From contig JBLMVJ010000027.1 in the NCBI GenBank assembly GCA_050255815.1, positions 1-27,777 of the forward strand: a stretch of DNA of 27,777 nt. The letters run 5' to 3'. The position numbers and the translations under genes are program-made. Positions 20,262 through 26,852 of this stretch are shown one piece after another. The stretch is from JAGORM01 sp050255815. GTDB taxonomy: Bacteria; Patescibacteriota; Microgenomatia; Levybacterales; GWA1-39-11. Position 1 is the first letter of the stretch. Each line of letters begins with the position of its first letter. The notes below the pieces were generated by a model, which did no database searches, was not told where the DNA came from, and saw only the letters and a list, made by a program, of their open reading frames with translations.

Positions 20262-21386
20262 TTACATTGAAACGTCTTTGCCAATGGCTTCAGAGAGGTG
20301 TTTGTAACCCTCTTTTTTGAGAAGTTTTTCTAACCCTGCGTTAATCTGTGAGATAAGTTGAGGACCTTCAAATATCATACCGGTAATCAGTTGCACCAGG
20401 GATGCGCCTTTTTTAATTTTTAGGTAGGCATCTTTAGCACTAAAAACGCCTCCGGTACCTATAATGACAAATCTGTCTTTATATTGTTTATAAGCCAACT
20501 CAATAAGTTCATTTGAGCGTTGGAATGTGGGTTTACCGCTAAAATTGCCTGTTTTCCATTTCCGCAGCTCTTCTTTTTTCAGGCCTTGGCCTGACTTATT
20601 TTGAAGATTGCCAAAAATTATTCCCGCCGGACAGTGTTTGTCTATCACTTTTAACATATCCAGTGTTTCTTTATCAGTTTGAGTGATAGGCATTTTTACA
20701 AAGATAGGTTTTTTGATTTTTAATTTATCAACTGCCTCAAGTACATCATCAAGCTTTTTTGGGTTATAAAAGTCTACGGTCCCATAGAGGTTAGGGCAAC
20801 TGATATTCAATTCATAATACGCAGTTTTTAATTTGCTATTTTCTAGTGTCCTAAAAGCTGCTATTACATCTTTCACGCTTTCTTCCTGATCCAGTTCTGT
20901 GGTATTAGTCCTGCCAACGCTGATACCTATAGGAATTCTGAAAGTAAGGCTATGAAGTTTTTTTGCTATGGTGGCAGCACCAGGATTCTTAAAGCCCTTA
21001 TTTACCATGAGGGATTTGGATTTAGGAAGACGTCCAAGCCTGGGCTTATGGTTCCCTTCATACGGGCGGTTAGTAATAGTACCTACAGACTGGAAGCCAA
21101 AACCAACGCAAGGACTTATTTGGGTAAGACGTGCTTCATAGTCAAATCCTGCGGAAAGGCCTATGGGGGATTTAAATTTCATGCCCAGTATTTCCTGTTC
21201 CAGACTTTTTCTTCTCCGGACCAGTGCCAGGCTTACCGCTTTTCTCAAGCTCCGGTGCTTTCCAATCCACTCCCCCAGGGAAACTATATGGACGTGGACA
21301 GTCTCCGGGTCCATAGAAAATGCAACCGGCTTAAAGAAGTATTTATATGTTGTAGAGGACAAAAAAGTTGCCGTTTTGTTGTACAT
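20262..21386 (-). CDS. pyrD: Dihydroorotate dehydrogenase, class 2-like
   Basis: A 374-residue dihydroorotate dehydrogenase, the pyrimidine-synthesis enzyme oxidising dihydroorotate to orotate with FMN. The N-terminal extension (YKYFFKPVAFSMDPETVHVH) is the class 2 membrane/quinone-binding helix pair. Core signatures: SPIGLSAGFDYEA, GFGFQSVGTITNRPYEGNHK (in parts), PRLGRLPK, NKGFKNPGA, NISCPNLYG, FVKMPI, IIGTGGVFSAKDA and LVQLITGMIFEGP. The catalytic base position is Cys (NISCPN), as in class 1, whereas class 2 enzymes use Ser (NISSPN). The usual AAGFDKNG is GFDYEA. TACAAT (21397-21402) ends 10 bases before the ATG. No other pyr gene is near. Confidence 0.93.
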   Translation of the reverse strand: MYNKTATFLSSTTYKYFFKPVAFSMDPETVHVHIVSLGEWIGKHRSLRKAVSLALVRRRKSLEQEILGMKFKSPIGLSAGFDYEARLTQISPCVGFGFQSVGTITNRPYEGNHKPRLGRLPKSKSLMVNKGFKNPGAATIAKKLHSLTFRIPIGISVGRTNTTELDQEESVKDVIAAFRTLENSKLKTAYYELNISCPNLYGTVDFYNPKKLDDVLEAVDKLKIKKPIFVKMPITQTDKETLDMLKVIDKHCPAGIIFGNLQNKSGQGLKKEELRKWKTGNFSGKPTFQRSNELIELAYKQYKDRFVIIGTGGVFSAKDAYLKIKKGASLVQLITGMIFEGPQLISQINAGLEKLLKKEGYKHLSEAIGKDVSM

Positions 21387-21436
21387 AATAAAAAGTATTG
21401 TACCATAGGGTAAATCTAAGAAAAGAAGGAATTTGG

Positions 21437-21988
21437 TTATTGGTGATTAAAACTCGGAGTGGACATTTCTGGGATGAGAACAGCGTTAGGGAGGTGCTCA
21501 AGAAGTTTTCCTGGAACCAATAACTTAGAGGTCCTGAGTCCTCCGCCTATTATCATCCAGTTGAGTTTTGTTAAGGACTCATCTATTAAAAGTGGCCATT
21601 CAGAAGGCAAACCAATGATAGTGATACTGCCAAACTCCATGCCGGTTTTTCCTACTGCATCCTCCCGGGAAGAGAAAGAAACTGATTTTGCCTCAAGGAA
21701 TTTTCTTATCACGCTGTTTATGTTTGCCTTTGAGTTCACCGGAACTAAACACGCTGCAAATTGAGATTTTCCGCCTTTTGCTTCAAGAATTATGCAATTA
21801 GCACCTTTTTCCGGCACTACGTTATAGTGTTCACAAAAGGCCTGGCTGTCACTATATTGCGGGTCTATCTGTGCTGATAAGATTTCTTGTGAATATTCAC
21901 TTAGCTTTTTAATTCCTTCAAAAACAGGTTTTGCAATAATATCCGGCTGTCTTAAAGCAGGCTGAAAATCCAATTCCCCAAATTTCAT
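21437..21988 (-). CDS. YbaK/prolyl-tRNA editing domain protein
   Basis: A 183-residue YbaK/ProX/INS-type domain protein, which hydrolyses misacylated tRNA (for example Cys-tRNA-Pro or Ala-tRNA-Pro). Family features in the second half: KGANCIILEAKGG, SKANINSVIRKFLEAKSVSFSS with the conserved Lys, then TGMEFGSITIIGLPSEWPLLID and IIGGGLRTSKLLVPG, matching the TGm..GsitP.Glp..wpvliD...GgG.r..kl pattern. The first 60 residues are extra relative to single-domain YbaK. ATG 21988 is preferred to 22012 because TATACT (21995-22000) ends 6 bases before it; the longer reading would run through that promoter. Divergent to the DUF1653 gene, whose start codon is 22 bp away. Confidence 0.88.
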   Translation of the reverse strand: MKFGELDFQPALRQPDIIAKPVFEGIKKLSEYSQEILSAQIDPQYSDSQAFCEHYNVVPEKGANCIILEAKGGKSQFAACLVPVNSKANINSVIRKFLEAKSVSFSSREDAVGKTGMEFGSITIIGLPSEWPLLIDESLTKLNWMIIGGGLRTSKLLVPGKLLEHLPNAVLIPEMSTPSFNHQ

Positions 21989-22010
21989 TTTTTTAGTATA
22001 CAATATTTTC
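21989..22010. promoter_or_regulatory. Overlapping divergent -10 boxes
   Basis: Only 22 bp separate two divergent start codons. Minus strand: TATACT (21995-22000), then six A to the ATG at 21988. Plus strand: TACAAT (21999-22004), then ATTTTC to the ATG at 22011. The two boxes share 2 bp, so each -35 region must lie inside the other gene. Confidence 0.7.
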
Positions 22011-22253
22011 ATGGTTAAACCAGGTATTTACCAGCATTACAAAAACCACAAATTCTATAAAGTATTGGCGGTTGCAAAACACTCAGAAACACTGGAAGAT
22101 TTAGTAGTGTATGAAGCGCAGTATGACAATCCCGTAAGTAAGGTGTGGGTTAGACCTCTGAAGATGTTCTTGGAAAGAGTAGAGTATGAAGGCAAGATGG
22201 TCCCCAGGTTCAAATATATAGGAAACAATAAAATCAGCCCTTTAGCAAGCTGA
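22011..22253 (+). CDS. DUF1653 protein
   Basis: An 80-residue single-domain DUF1653 protein. It shows the family pattern almost entirely: KPGIYQHYKNHKFYKVLAVA, then HSETLEDLVVYEAQYDN, SKVWVRPLKMFLERV and the closing VPRFKYI. Function is not established; the compact beta-rich fold is often found alone or beside metabolic genes. The ATG is the first codon after TACAAT plus six bases, predicting leaderless mRNA. It is divergent to the YbaK-like gene and its last 20 bp overlap the convergent DUF1697 gene. Confidence 0.92.
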   Translation: MVKPGIYQHYKNHKFYKVLAVAKHSETLEDLVVYEAQYDNPVSKVWVRPLKMFLERVEYEGKMVPRFKYIGNNKISPLAS

Positions 22254-22767
22254 ACAGCTTAAGTACTGTGTTGTAGTTTCTCATGGTCATCTGCTTATAA
22301 ATGCCGGTCCCAATCATCTTATTGAACCCGGTTTTAGTAATTCCTGACAAGAGGGTAGACATATATACTGTCTGGTTCCCTAATTTTATGGAGTCAACTC
22401 CGGGAGTAATCTTCACTTCTGGAAGAATATCTTCCGGCTTGGCCGGCTTCTTAATAAACGAAATATACTTGCGCATGTCTTTTGAGATTTCCCATTCTTT
22501 TGGAACATCAGCCATAATCCTTTCCAGTTCCTCTTTTGACAATACTAATACCTGAGAGAAAACTTTTAGTTTTTCCAGAACACCTTTTTCGAGCATTTCC
22601 TCAAGGTCTTCTTTCTGTAGGCCGCTTTCAAATATAACATTCCCGCTATTGATATATGTCCGCACTTCTTCCAGGCCTAAATCTTCACACATCCTTTTCA
22701 ATTCAGCCATTTTCACTATGCTATTTCCACCTACATTTATACCCCTCAGCAGTGCTACATATTTCAC
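22234..22767 (-). CDS. DUF1697 protein
   Basis: A 177-residue DUF1697 protein. Hallmarks: KYVALLRGINVGGNSIVKMAEL near the N-terminus (family LLRGINVGG..kv.M..L), EVRTYINSGNVIFES, and the C-terminal GITKTGFNKMIGTGIYKQMTMRNYNTVLKL (the MTxRNwnTv motif), each quoted in part. Function is unknown; the family is widespread and soluble. GTG 22767 is preferred to GTG 22770 because TAAAAT (22774-22779) ends 6 bases before it, as in the other genes. Its 3' end overlaps DUF1653 by 20 bp; the 5' end is 36 bp from the divergent GNAT gene, with separate -10 boxes. Confidence 0.92.
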   Translation of the reverse strand: MKYVALLRGINVGGNSIVKMAELKRMCEDLGLEEVRTYINSGNVIFESGLQKEDLEEMLEKGVLEKLKVFSQVLVLSKEELERIMADVPKEWEISKDMRKYISFIKKPAKPEDILPEVKITPGVDSIKLGNQTVYMSTLLSGITKTGFNKMIGTGIYKQMTMRNYNTVLKLFSLLKG

Positions 22768-22803
22768 CACACGATTTTATCACAATCCGAGTATAATTAG
22801 ACC

Positions 22804-23364
22804 ATGGAAGGAAGAGTAATATTTAAGGGAAAAGCAAAAGATGGAAGGGATTATGTAATACGATACCCTAAAGAGGGTGACCAGTCTGCAATGACTGATT
22901 ACATTAACGAATTGTCTGCAGAAAAAACGTTTGTCAGGTTTCAAGGGGAATCAATAAGTCTGGAGGATGAAGAAAAATATCTACACAACCAGCTTGAAAA
23001 CATTAAAAAACACAAAACAGTTGAACTTTTTATTGAATGTGAAGGAAAGATATACGGAATTTCGGCAATTGACTTAAAAGATAAAACAGAAAGCCATGAA
23101 GGGGTACTTGGAATATCTGTATCTAGGCAATTCAGGGGACAAGGACTTGGAAAACAATTAATGGCACTTATTGTAGAAGAAGCGAAGCACAGTCTACCGG
23201 AATTAAAAATTATTTCTCTAGGTGTTTTTGGAGATAATGACCTGGCATATAAGATGTACCAAAGATTTGGATTTAAGGAGTATGGTAGACTGCCGGAAGG
23301 TTCAAGGCATAAAAATGCTTACGTAGACCATGTGTATATGTTTCTTAAAATCAGCTTGAATTAG
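22804..23364 (+). CDS. GNAT-family N-acetyltransferase
   Basis: A 186-residue GNAT acetyltransferase. The acetyl-CoA site motif A is LGISVSRQFRGQGLGKQLMA (Q/R-x-x-G-x-G/A as RGQGLG), followed by motif B LGVFGDNDLAYKMYQRFGFKEYGRLP, the usual ....N..A..lY.k.GF.e.g. An N-terminal stretch of about 20 residues (RVIFKGKAKDGRDYVIRYPK) precedes the fold and resembles GNATs acting on small molecules or amines. Substrate unknown. TATAAT (22792-22797) ends 6 bases before the ATG. The gene overlaps the convergent phosphoribosyltransferase gene by 14 bp. Confidence 0.92.
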   Translation: MEGRVIFKGKAKDGRDYVIRYPKEGDQSAMTDYINELSAEKTFVRFQGESISLEDEEKYLHNQLENIKKHKTVELFIECEGKIYGISAIDLKDKTESHEGVLGISVSRQFRGQGLGKQLMALIVEEAKHSLPELKIISLGVFGDNDLAYKMYQRFGFKEYGRLPEGSRHKNAYVDHVYMFLKISLN

Positions 23365-23986
23365 CTTTTCTGAGGTATTCCAAAACTTCCGCATCAGTTA
23401 CCTGATTAAAATTTCTATACCATTTTCCCACGGCTTGAAAGTACCGTGGTTTTAAAAGGCAAACTACTGAATCAGCCATTTGTTCGAGCGTCAAAGCAAT
23501 GTCATATGAACACACTGGGGCGGCAAAGAATAATTTTCTTGGCTTAAGTTTTTTTATCGATAAAATTGCCGCACGTGCGGTTACGCCGGTTGCGAGCCCG
23601 TCATCCACAATAATTACATCTTTACCTTGAAGAGCCGGTAATGCCCGGTTACCCCGGTACGTCTGAATCCGTCTTTTTACTTCAAGCCGTTCTTTTTCTA
23701 TTAACTTATCTAACTGATTTGGCTTAATTTGCAGTTCTTGTATTGAAGTATTATCCAGAAACACATCATGCTCAGATACGGCTCCTATCCCATATTCAGG
23801 GTTTTCCGGTGACCCAATTTTTCTGGAGATAAATACTTCAAGCGGACAATGTAATACTTTTGCCACTTCGTAGCCAACAGGTAACCCTCCCCTGGGCAGC
23901 GCAAGTACTATGGGTTCCTTACATTTTTGCATACATAAAGCCTGTGCCAGCTTCACCCCCGCGTCCTTCCTATCCTCAAAATCCAT
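23351..23986 (-). CDS. Phosphoribosyltransferase-domain protein
   Basis: A 211-residue protein with a type I phosphoribosyltransferase fold. The PRPP-binding signature is VIIVDDGLATGVTARAAI. Upstream are ALPRGGLPVGYEVAKVL and EVFISRKIGSPENPEYGIGAVSE (in parts), the pattern of a large stand-alone group often annotated as PRTase or erythromycin-esterase-associated PRTase. The C-terminus carries CLLKPRYFQAVGKWYRNFNQVTDAEVLEYL, with Tyr/Trp residues near the expected end. Substrate unknown; it need not be a nucleotide-salvage enzyme. TATAAT (23999-24004) ends 12 bases before the ATG. Overlaps the convergent GNAT gene by 14 bp. Confidence 0.9.
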   Translation of the reverse strand: MDFEDRKDAGVKLAQALCMQKCKEPIVLALPRGGLPVGYEVAKVLHCPLEVFISRKIGSPENPEYGIGAVSEHDVFLDNTSIQELQIKPNQLDKLIEKERLEVKRRIQTYRGNRALPALQGKDVIIVDDGLATGVTARAAILSIKKLKPRKLFFAAPVCSYDIALTLEQMADSVVCLLKPRYFQAVGKWYRNFNQVTDAEVLEYLRKANSS

Positions 23987-24081
23987 AATCTTAACGTAAT
24001 TATATACCCATCATCCGTTTCTTACCTATTTTTTACCTTTTTCCCATTGTTATTTATGTAGCGTCGGTGGATAATAGATTC

Positions 24082-24465
24082 ATGGGAAAAGTTAACCATT
24101 TTGAACTACCGGCTGATGACCCAAAAAGGGCCAGGGATTTTTATGAAACAATCTTTGGATGGAAGATGGATGTGATGGAGGATATGGATTATACCCTGGT
24201 AACTACGGGTCCTACCGGCCAGAAAGGGCCTGAAGAGCCTGGTTTTATTAATGGCGGGATAGGTAAACGGTCACCTGAATTTGATGCTCCTGATATAGTA
24301 ATAGATGTAGAAAGTATTGACGAAACTCTTAAAACCATAGAGCAGCATGGAGGAAAAATTATAAGGAAAAAGATGCCGGTAGGAGAAATGGGCTTCACTG
24401 CATATTTTGAAGATACTGAAGGAAACAAAGTTGGCCTCTGGGAAACAAATAATGGAATGGCCTAG
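24082..24465 (+). CDS. VOC-family (glyoxalase-like) protein
   Basis: A 127-residue vicinal-oxygen-chelate protein with two beta-alpha-beta-beta-beta modules. Module 1: VNHFELPADDPKRARDFYETIFGWK, with a His near the N-terminus (family metal position). Module 2: DIVIDVESIDETLKTIEQHGGKI and ending FEDTEGNKVGLWE, with the usual Glu. Such single-domain proteins may bind metal and small ligands or resist antibiotics; the role is open. ATG 24082 is preferred to GTG 24067 because GATAAT (24070-24075) ends 6 bases before it. Monocistronic; a strong hairpin lies 27 bp downstream. Confidence 0.9.
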   Translation: MGKVNHFELPADDPKRARDFYETIFGWKMDVMEDMDYTLVTTGPTGQKGPEEPGFINGGIGKRSPEFDAPDIVIDVESIDETLKTIEQHGGKIIRKKMPVGEMGFTAYFEDTEGNKVGLWETNNGMA

Positions 24466-24491
24466 AAAAAAGAAACTTATGGAAACTGATA

Positions 24492-24521
24492 GAAATTAAT
24501 TGTAGTTTTACAATTAGTTTC
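24492..24521. terminator. 13-bp A/T-rich hairpin after the VOC gene
   Basis: GAAATTAATTGTA, loop GTTT, TACAATTAGTTTC: 13 pairs including one G-T. It lies in the 160-bp gap before the ABC operon. No T run follows, so termination is likely but not certain. Just after it is the perfect palindrome CTTCGCGAAG (24528-24537). Confidence 0.45.
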
Positions 24522-24625
24522 AAAGAACTTCGCGAAGCATATTTCTATTAATTTCCTCTTTCAGGCAACACATTCTCATTCTTCAGCCCTTTTCTCCTCT
24601 TTCTAAATCCGTTAGAATATTCCAT

Positions 24626-25441
24626 ATGGATCAATCCACTGAACCTATTCTTCAGGTTACTAATCTCACAAAAAAATTTGGTAACTTTACTGCGGTAGAT
24701 GATATTTCTTTTTCCGTAAATAAGGGGGAAATCTTTGCGTTTTTAGGCCCAAACGGTGCCGGTAAATCTACCACTATAAAAATGCTCACCACATTGCTTC
24801 TTCCGTCTTCTGGAACTATGTTAATAAACGGACATGACCCGGTAAAGGAACAGGATGCAGTAAGACGCTCTTTTGGCATAGTGTTTCAAGACCCCAGCAT
24901 AGATGAGGAGCTGACTGCTTATGAAAATATGGAATTTCACGGAGTACTTTACAAAATTTCTAAAAACGTGAGACGCAAAAGAATTGAGGAGCTCATGCAG
25001 GTAGTTGACCTGTGGGATAGGCGTGACCATCTGGTAAAAACATTTTCAGGCGGCATGAGAAGAAGGCTGGAGATAGCCAGAGGACTTTTACACCATCCTA
25101 AGATCTTCTTTTTAGATGAACCAACGGTGGGACTGGATCCCCAGACCAGAAACCAAATGTGGCAGCACGTGGAGGAGCTCAACAAAAAAGAACAAATAAC
25201 CGTTTTTCTTACTACCCATTACATGGAAGAGGCTGAAAAAGTAGCCCAGCGGATAGCCATTATAGACCATGGGAAAATAATTGCCCAGGGAACCGCAGAC
25301 TCCCTTAAAAAACAGACAAAAACAGAATCCTTAGAGGATGCTTTCCTGGAATTAACCGGCAGGAGCATTAGGGAAGAAGAAGCAACCGGAAAAGACCATA
25401 TGAGAATGCGCCGCCAAATGTTTAGAGGAGGTAGACGCTAA
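24626..25441 (+). CDS. ABC transporter ATP-binding protein, DrrA/CcmA type
   Basis: A 271-residue ABC ATPase that powers the permease encoded next. Walker A is GPNGAGKST, the Q-loop is in FGIVFQDPS, the signature FSGGMRRRLEIARGLL, Walker B FFLDEPTVGLDP and the switch His in FLTTHYMEE. The phrase TVGLDPQTRNQMWQHVEEL is typical of the daunorubicin-resistance type of ABC-2 exporter ATPases. The C-terminal 30 residues are basic and rich in Arg, Met and Gly. TAGAAT (24613-24618) ends 7 bases before the ATG. Its stop overlaps the start of the next gene in TAATG, so translation is coupled. Confidence 0.95.
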   Translation: MDQSTEPILQVTNLTKKFGNFTAVDDISFSVNKGEIFAFLGPNGAGKSTTIKMLTTLLLPSSGTMLINGHDPVKEQDAVRRSFGIVFQDPSIDEELTAYENMEFHGVLYKISKNVRRKRIEELMQVVDLWDRRDHLVKTFSGGMRRRLEIARGLLHHPKIFFLDEPTVGLDPQTRNQMWQHVEELNKKEQITVFLTTHYMEEAEKVAQRIAIIDHGKIIAQGTADSLKKQTKTESLEDAFLELTGRSIREEEATGKDHMRMRRQMFRGGRR

Positions 25442-26184
25442 TGCAGGCAATTTATATCTTATGGCTCAGACAATTGAAGAGGTACATACGGTCCAGGTCC
25501 AGAATGGTTGGCTCCCTGGGACAACCGGTTTTATTTTTAGTGGCGTTAGGTTTTGGGTTTGGCCCTATTTACCAAAAAGCAGGAGGAGGCAACTATATTA
25601 ACTTCCTGGCGCCGGGAGTTATAGCACAAGGCATTCTGTTTACCTCTGTTTTTACCGGGATTGAGCTTATCTGGGACCGCCAATTTGGGTTTTTAAAAGA
25701 AACGCTGGTGGCACCGGTTTCCCGTTTTCAGATTATGATAGGCCGGACGCTGGGAGGCGCAACTATAGCTACCATCCAGGGAATTATTGTTTTCCTTTTG
25801 ACGCTCATCATAGGTTTCAGGCCGCATCTTGCCATGCTCCCTGTGGCTCTTTTGGTCATGTTCTTAACTGCACTTTTATTTACCGCCCTAGGGACTGCTA
25901 TTGCTTCTATGCTGGAGGATTTTCAAGGCTTCCAGTTGATCATGAACTTTCTTATTATGCCAGTCTTTTTCCTTTCAGGCTCACTGTTTCCCCTTACCAT
26001 AGCACCAGAATTCTTAAAAATTATCTCACGGCTAGATCCCCTTACTTTTGGAGTAGATGCATTACGGGAAAGCCTGATAAATGCGGGTGAATTTGGCCTC
26101 CAGACGGACCTGCTGGTTTTAAGTGTACTCGCTTTTATTCTCCTTGCCTTAGGAAGCTATCTCTTCTCAAAAATTCAAATCTAA
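25441..26184 (+). CDS. ABC-2 type permease
   Basis: A 247-residue ABC-2-type permease with six predicted membrane helices, partner of the preceding ATPase. Family features: IYILWLRQLKRYIRSRSRMVG at the N-terminus, a coupling segment after helix 2 with IWDRQFGFLKETLVAPVSR, the LAPGVIAQGILF helix and the late FLSGSLFPLTIAP plus LDPLTFGVDALRESLI region. ABC-2 exporters move drugs, polysaccharides, lipids or peptides outward; the cargo cannot be read from this protein. Start and stop overlap neighbours by 1 bp (TAATG at both ends), so all three genes are translationally coupled. Confidence 0.95.
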   Translation: MQAIYILWLRQLKRYIRSRSRMVGSLGQPVLFLVALGFGFGPIYQKAGGGNYINFLAPGVIAQGILFTSVFTGIELIWDRQFGFLKETLVAPVSRFQIMIGRTLGGATIATIQGIIVFLLTLIIGFRPHLAMLPVALLVMFLTALLFTALGTAIASMLEDFQGFQLIMNFLIMPVFFLSGSLFPLTIAPEFLKIISRLDPLTFGVDALRESLINAGEFGLQTDLLVLSVLAFILLALGSYLFSKIQI

Positions 26185-26852
26185 TGGAAATTAAACAATT
26201 GTCCGGGGTAGAAGGGGCAAAACAAGCAACAGGCGCTACCGTTATTATAGATATTGTGAGGGCGGCAACCGTGGAGGCGTATGCTTTTGGACAAGGGGCT
26301 GAAAAAATTATTGCCGTTTCGAACGTCCAGGATTCTTTTCTTCTTAAAAAAGAACATCCGGAATATCTCTTAATGGGGGAAGAACACGGTATAAAAGTTC
26401 CGGGATTTGATTACGGTAATTCCCCTACAGAAATTGCTAAAGTTGACCTCACCGGAAAAACATTAGTCCATAGGACTACTTCCGGTACACAAGGCTTGAA
26501 CAACGCTGTGCATGCTGATGAACTCATTTTTGGCAGCTTTGTGACTGGTACAGCAGTATTCAAGTATCTCAAAAGCAAGGATTTTCCCCTTATTTCCATA
26601 GTCTCCATGGACGGGGAAGACATTATTTTTGCCTATGCATTAGAAGATTTGTTAAAAACCGGAGAGTTTAATAAAGAAAAAGTCCGGCAGGACCTGTACA
26701 ACCATCAGGGTGTCCAATGGTTTTTTGATGTACATAAACCTGAATTCCCACCGCAAGATATAGATTTTTGCCTTGATTTTGACCGGTTTGATTTTATGCT
26801 ACTTGCCAAAAAGAATGGTAGGCGCATTACCATGTTGCCTCAAAACGTATGA
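26184..26852 (+). CDS. ComB-like (2-phosphosulfolactate phosphatase family) protein
   Basis: A 222-residue protein of the ComB family, whose archetype dephosphorylates 2-phosphosulfolactate in coenzyme M synthesis of methanogens. Visible elements: VIIDIVRAAT near the N-terminus (family vxDVfRAtT), LLMGEEHGIKVPGFDYGNSP (family GEr.g.ki.GFd.gNSP), VHRTTSGTQGL (usual TTNGT) and FGSFVTGTAV. The catalytic acidic region thus looks intact, with Asn changed to Ser in TTSGT. Coenzyme M is not expected in CPR bacteria, so the natural substrate is likely another phosphate ester. It starts at TAATG shared with the permease and ends in an ATGA overlap with the peptidase gene. Confidence 0.86.
   Translation: MEIKQLSGVEGAKQATGATVIIDIVRAATVEAYAFGQGAEKIIAVSNVQDSFLLKKEHPEYLLMGEEHGIKVPGFDYGNSPTEIAKVDLTGKTLVHRTTSGTQGLNNAVHADELIFGSFVTGTAVFKYLKSKDFPLISIVSMDGEDIIFAYALEDLLKTGEFNKEKVRQDLYNHQGVQWFFDVHKPEFPPQDIDFCLDFDRFDFMLLAKKNGRRITMLPQNV

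Noticed and set aside
20952..21413. 153-aa plus-strand frame
   Set aside because: Antisense to pyrD, which shows full family signatures.
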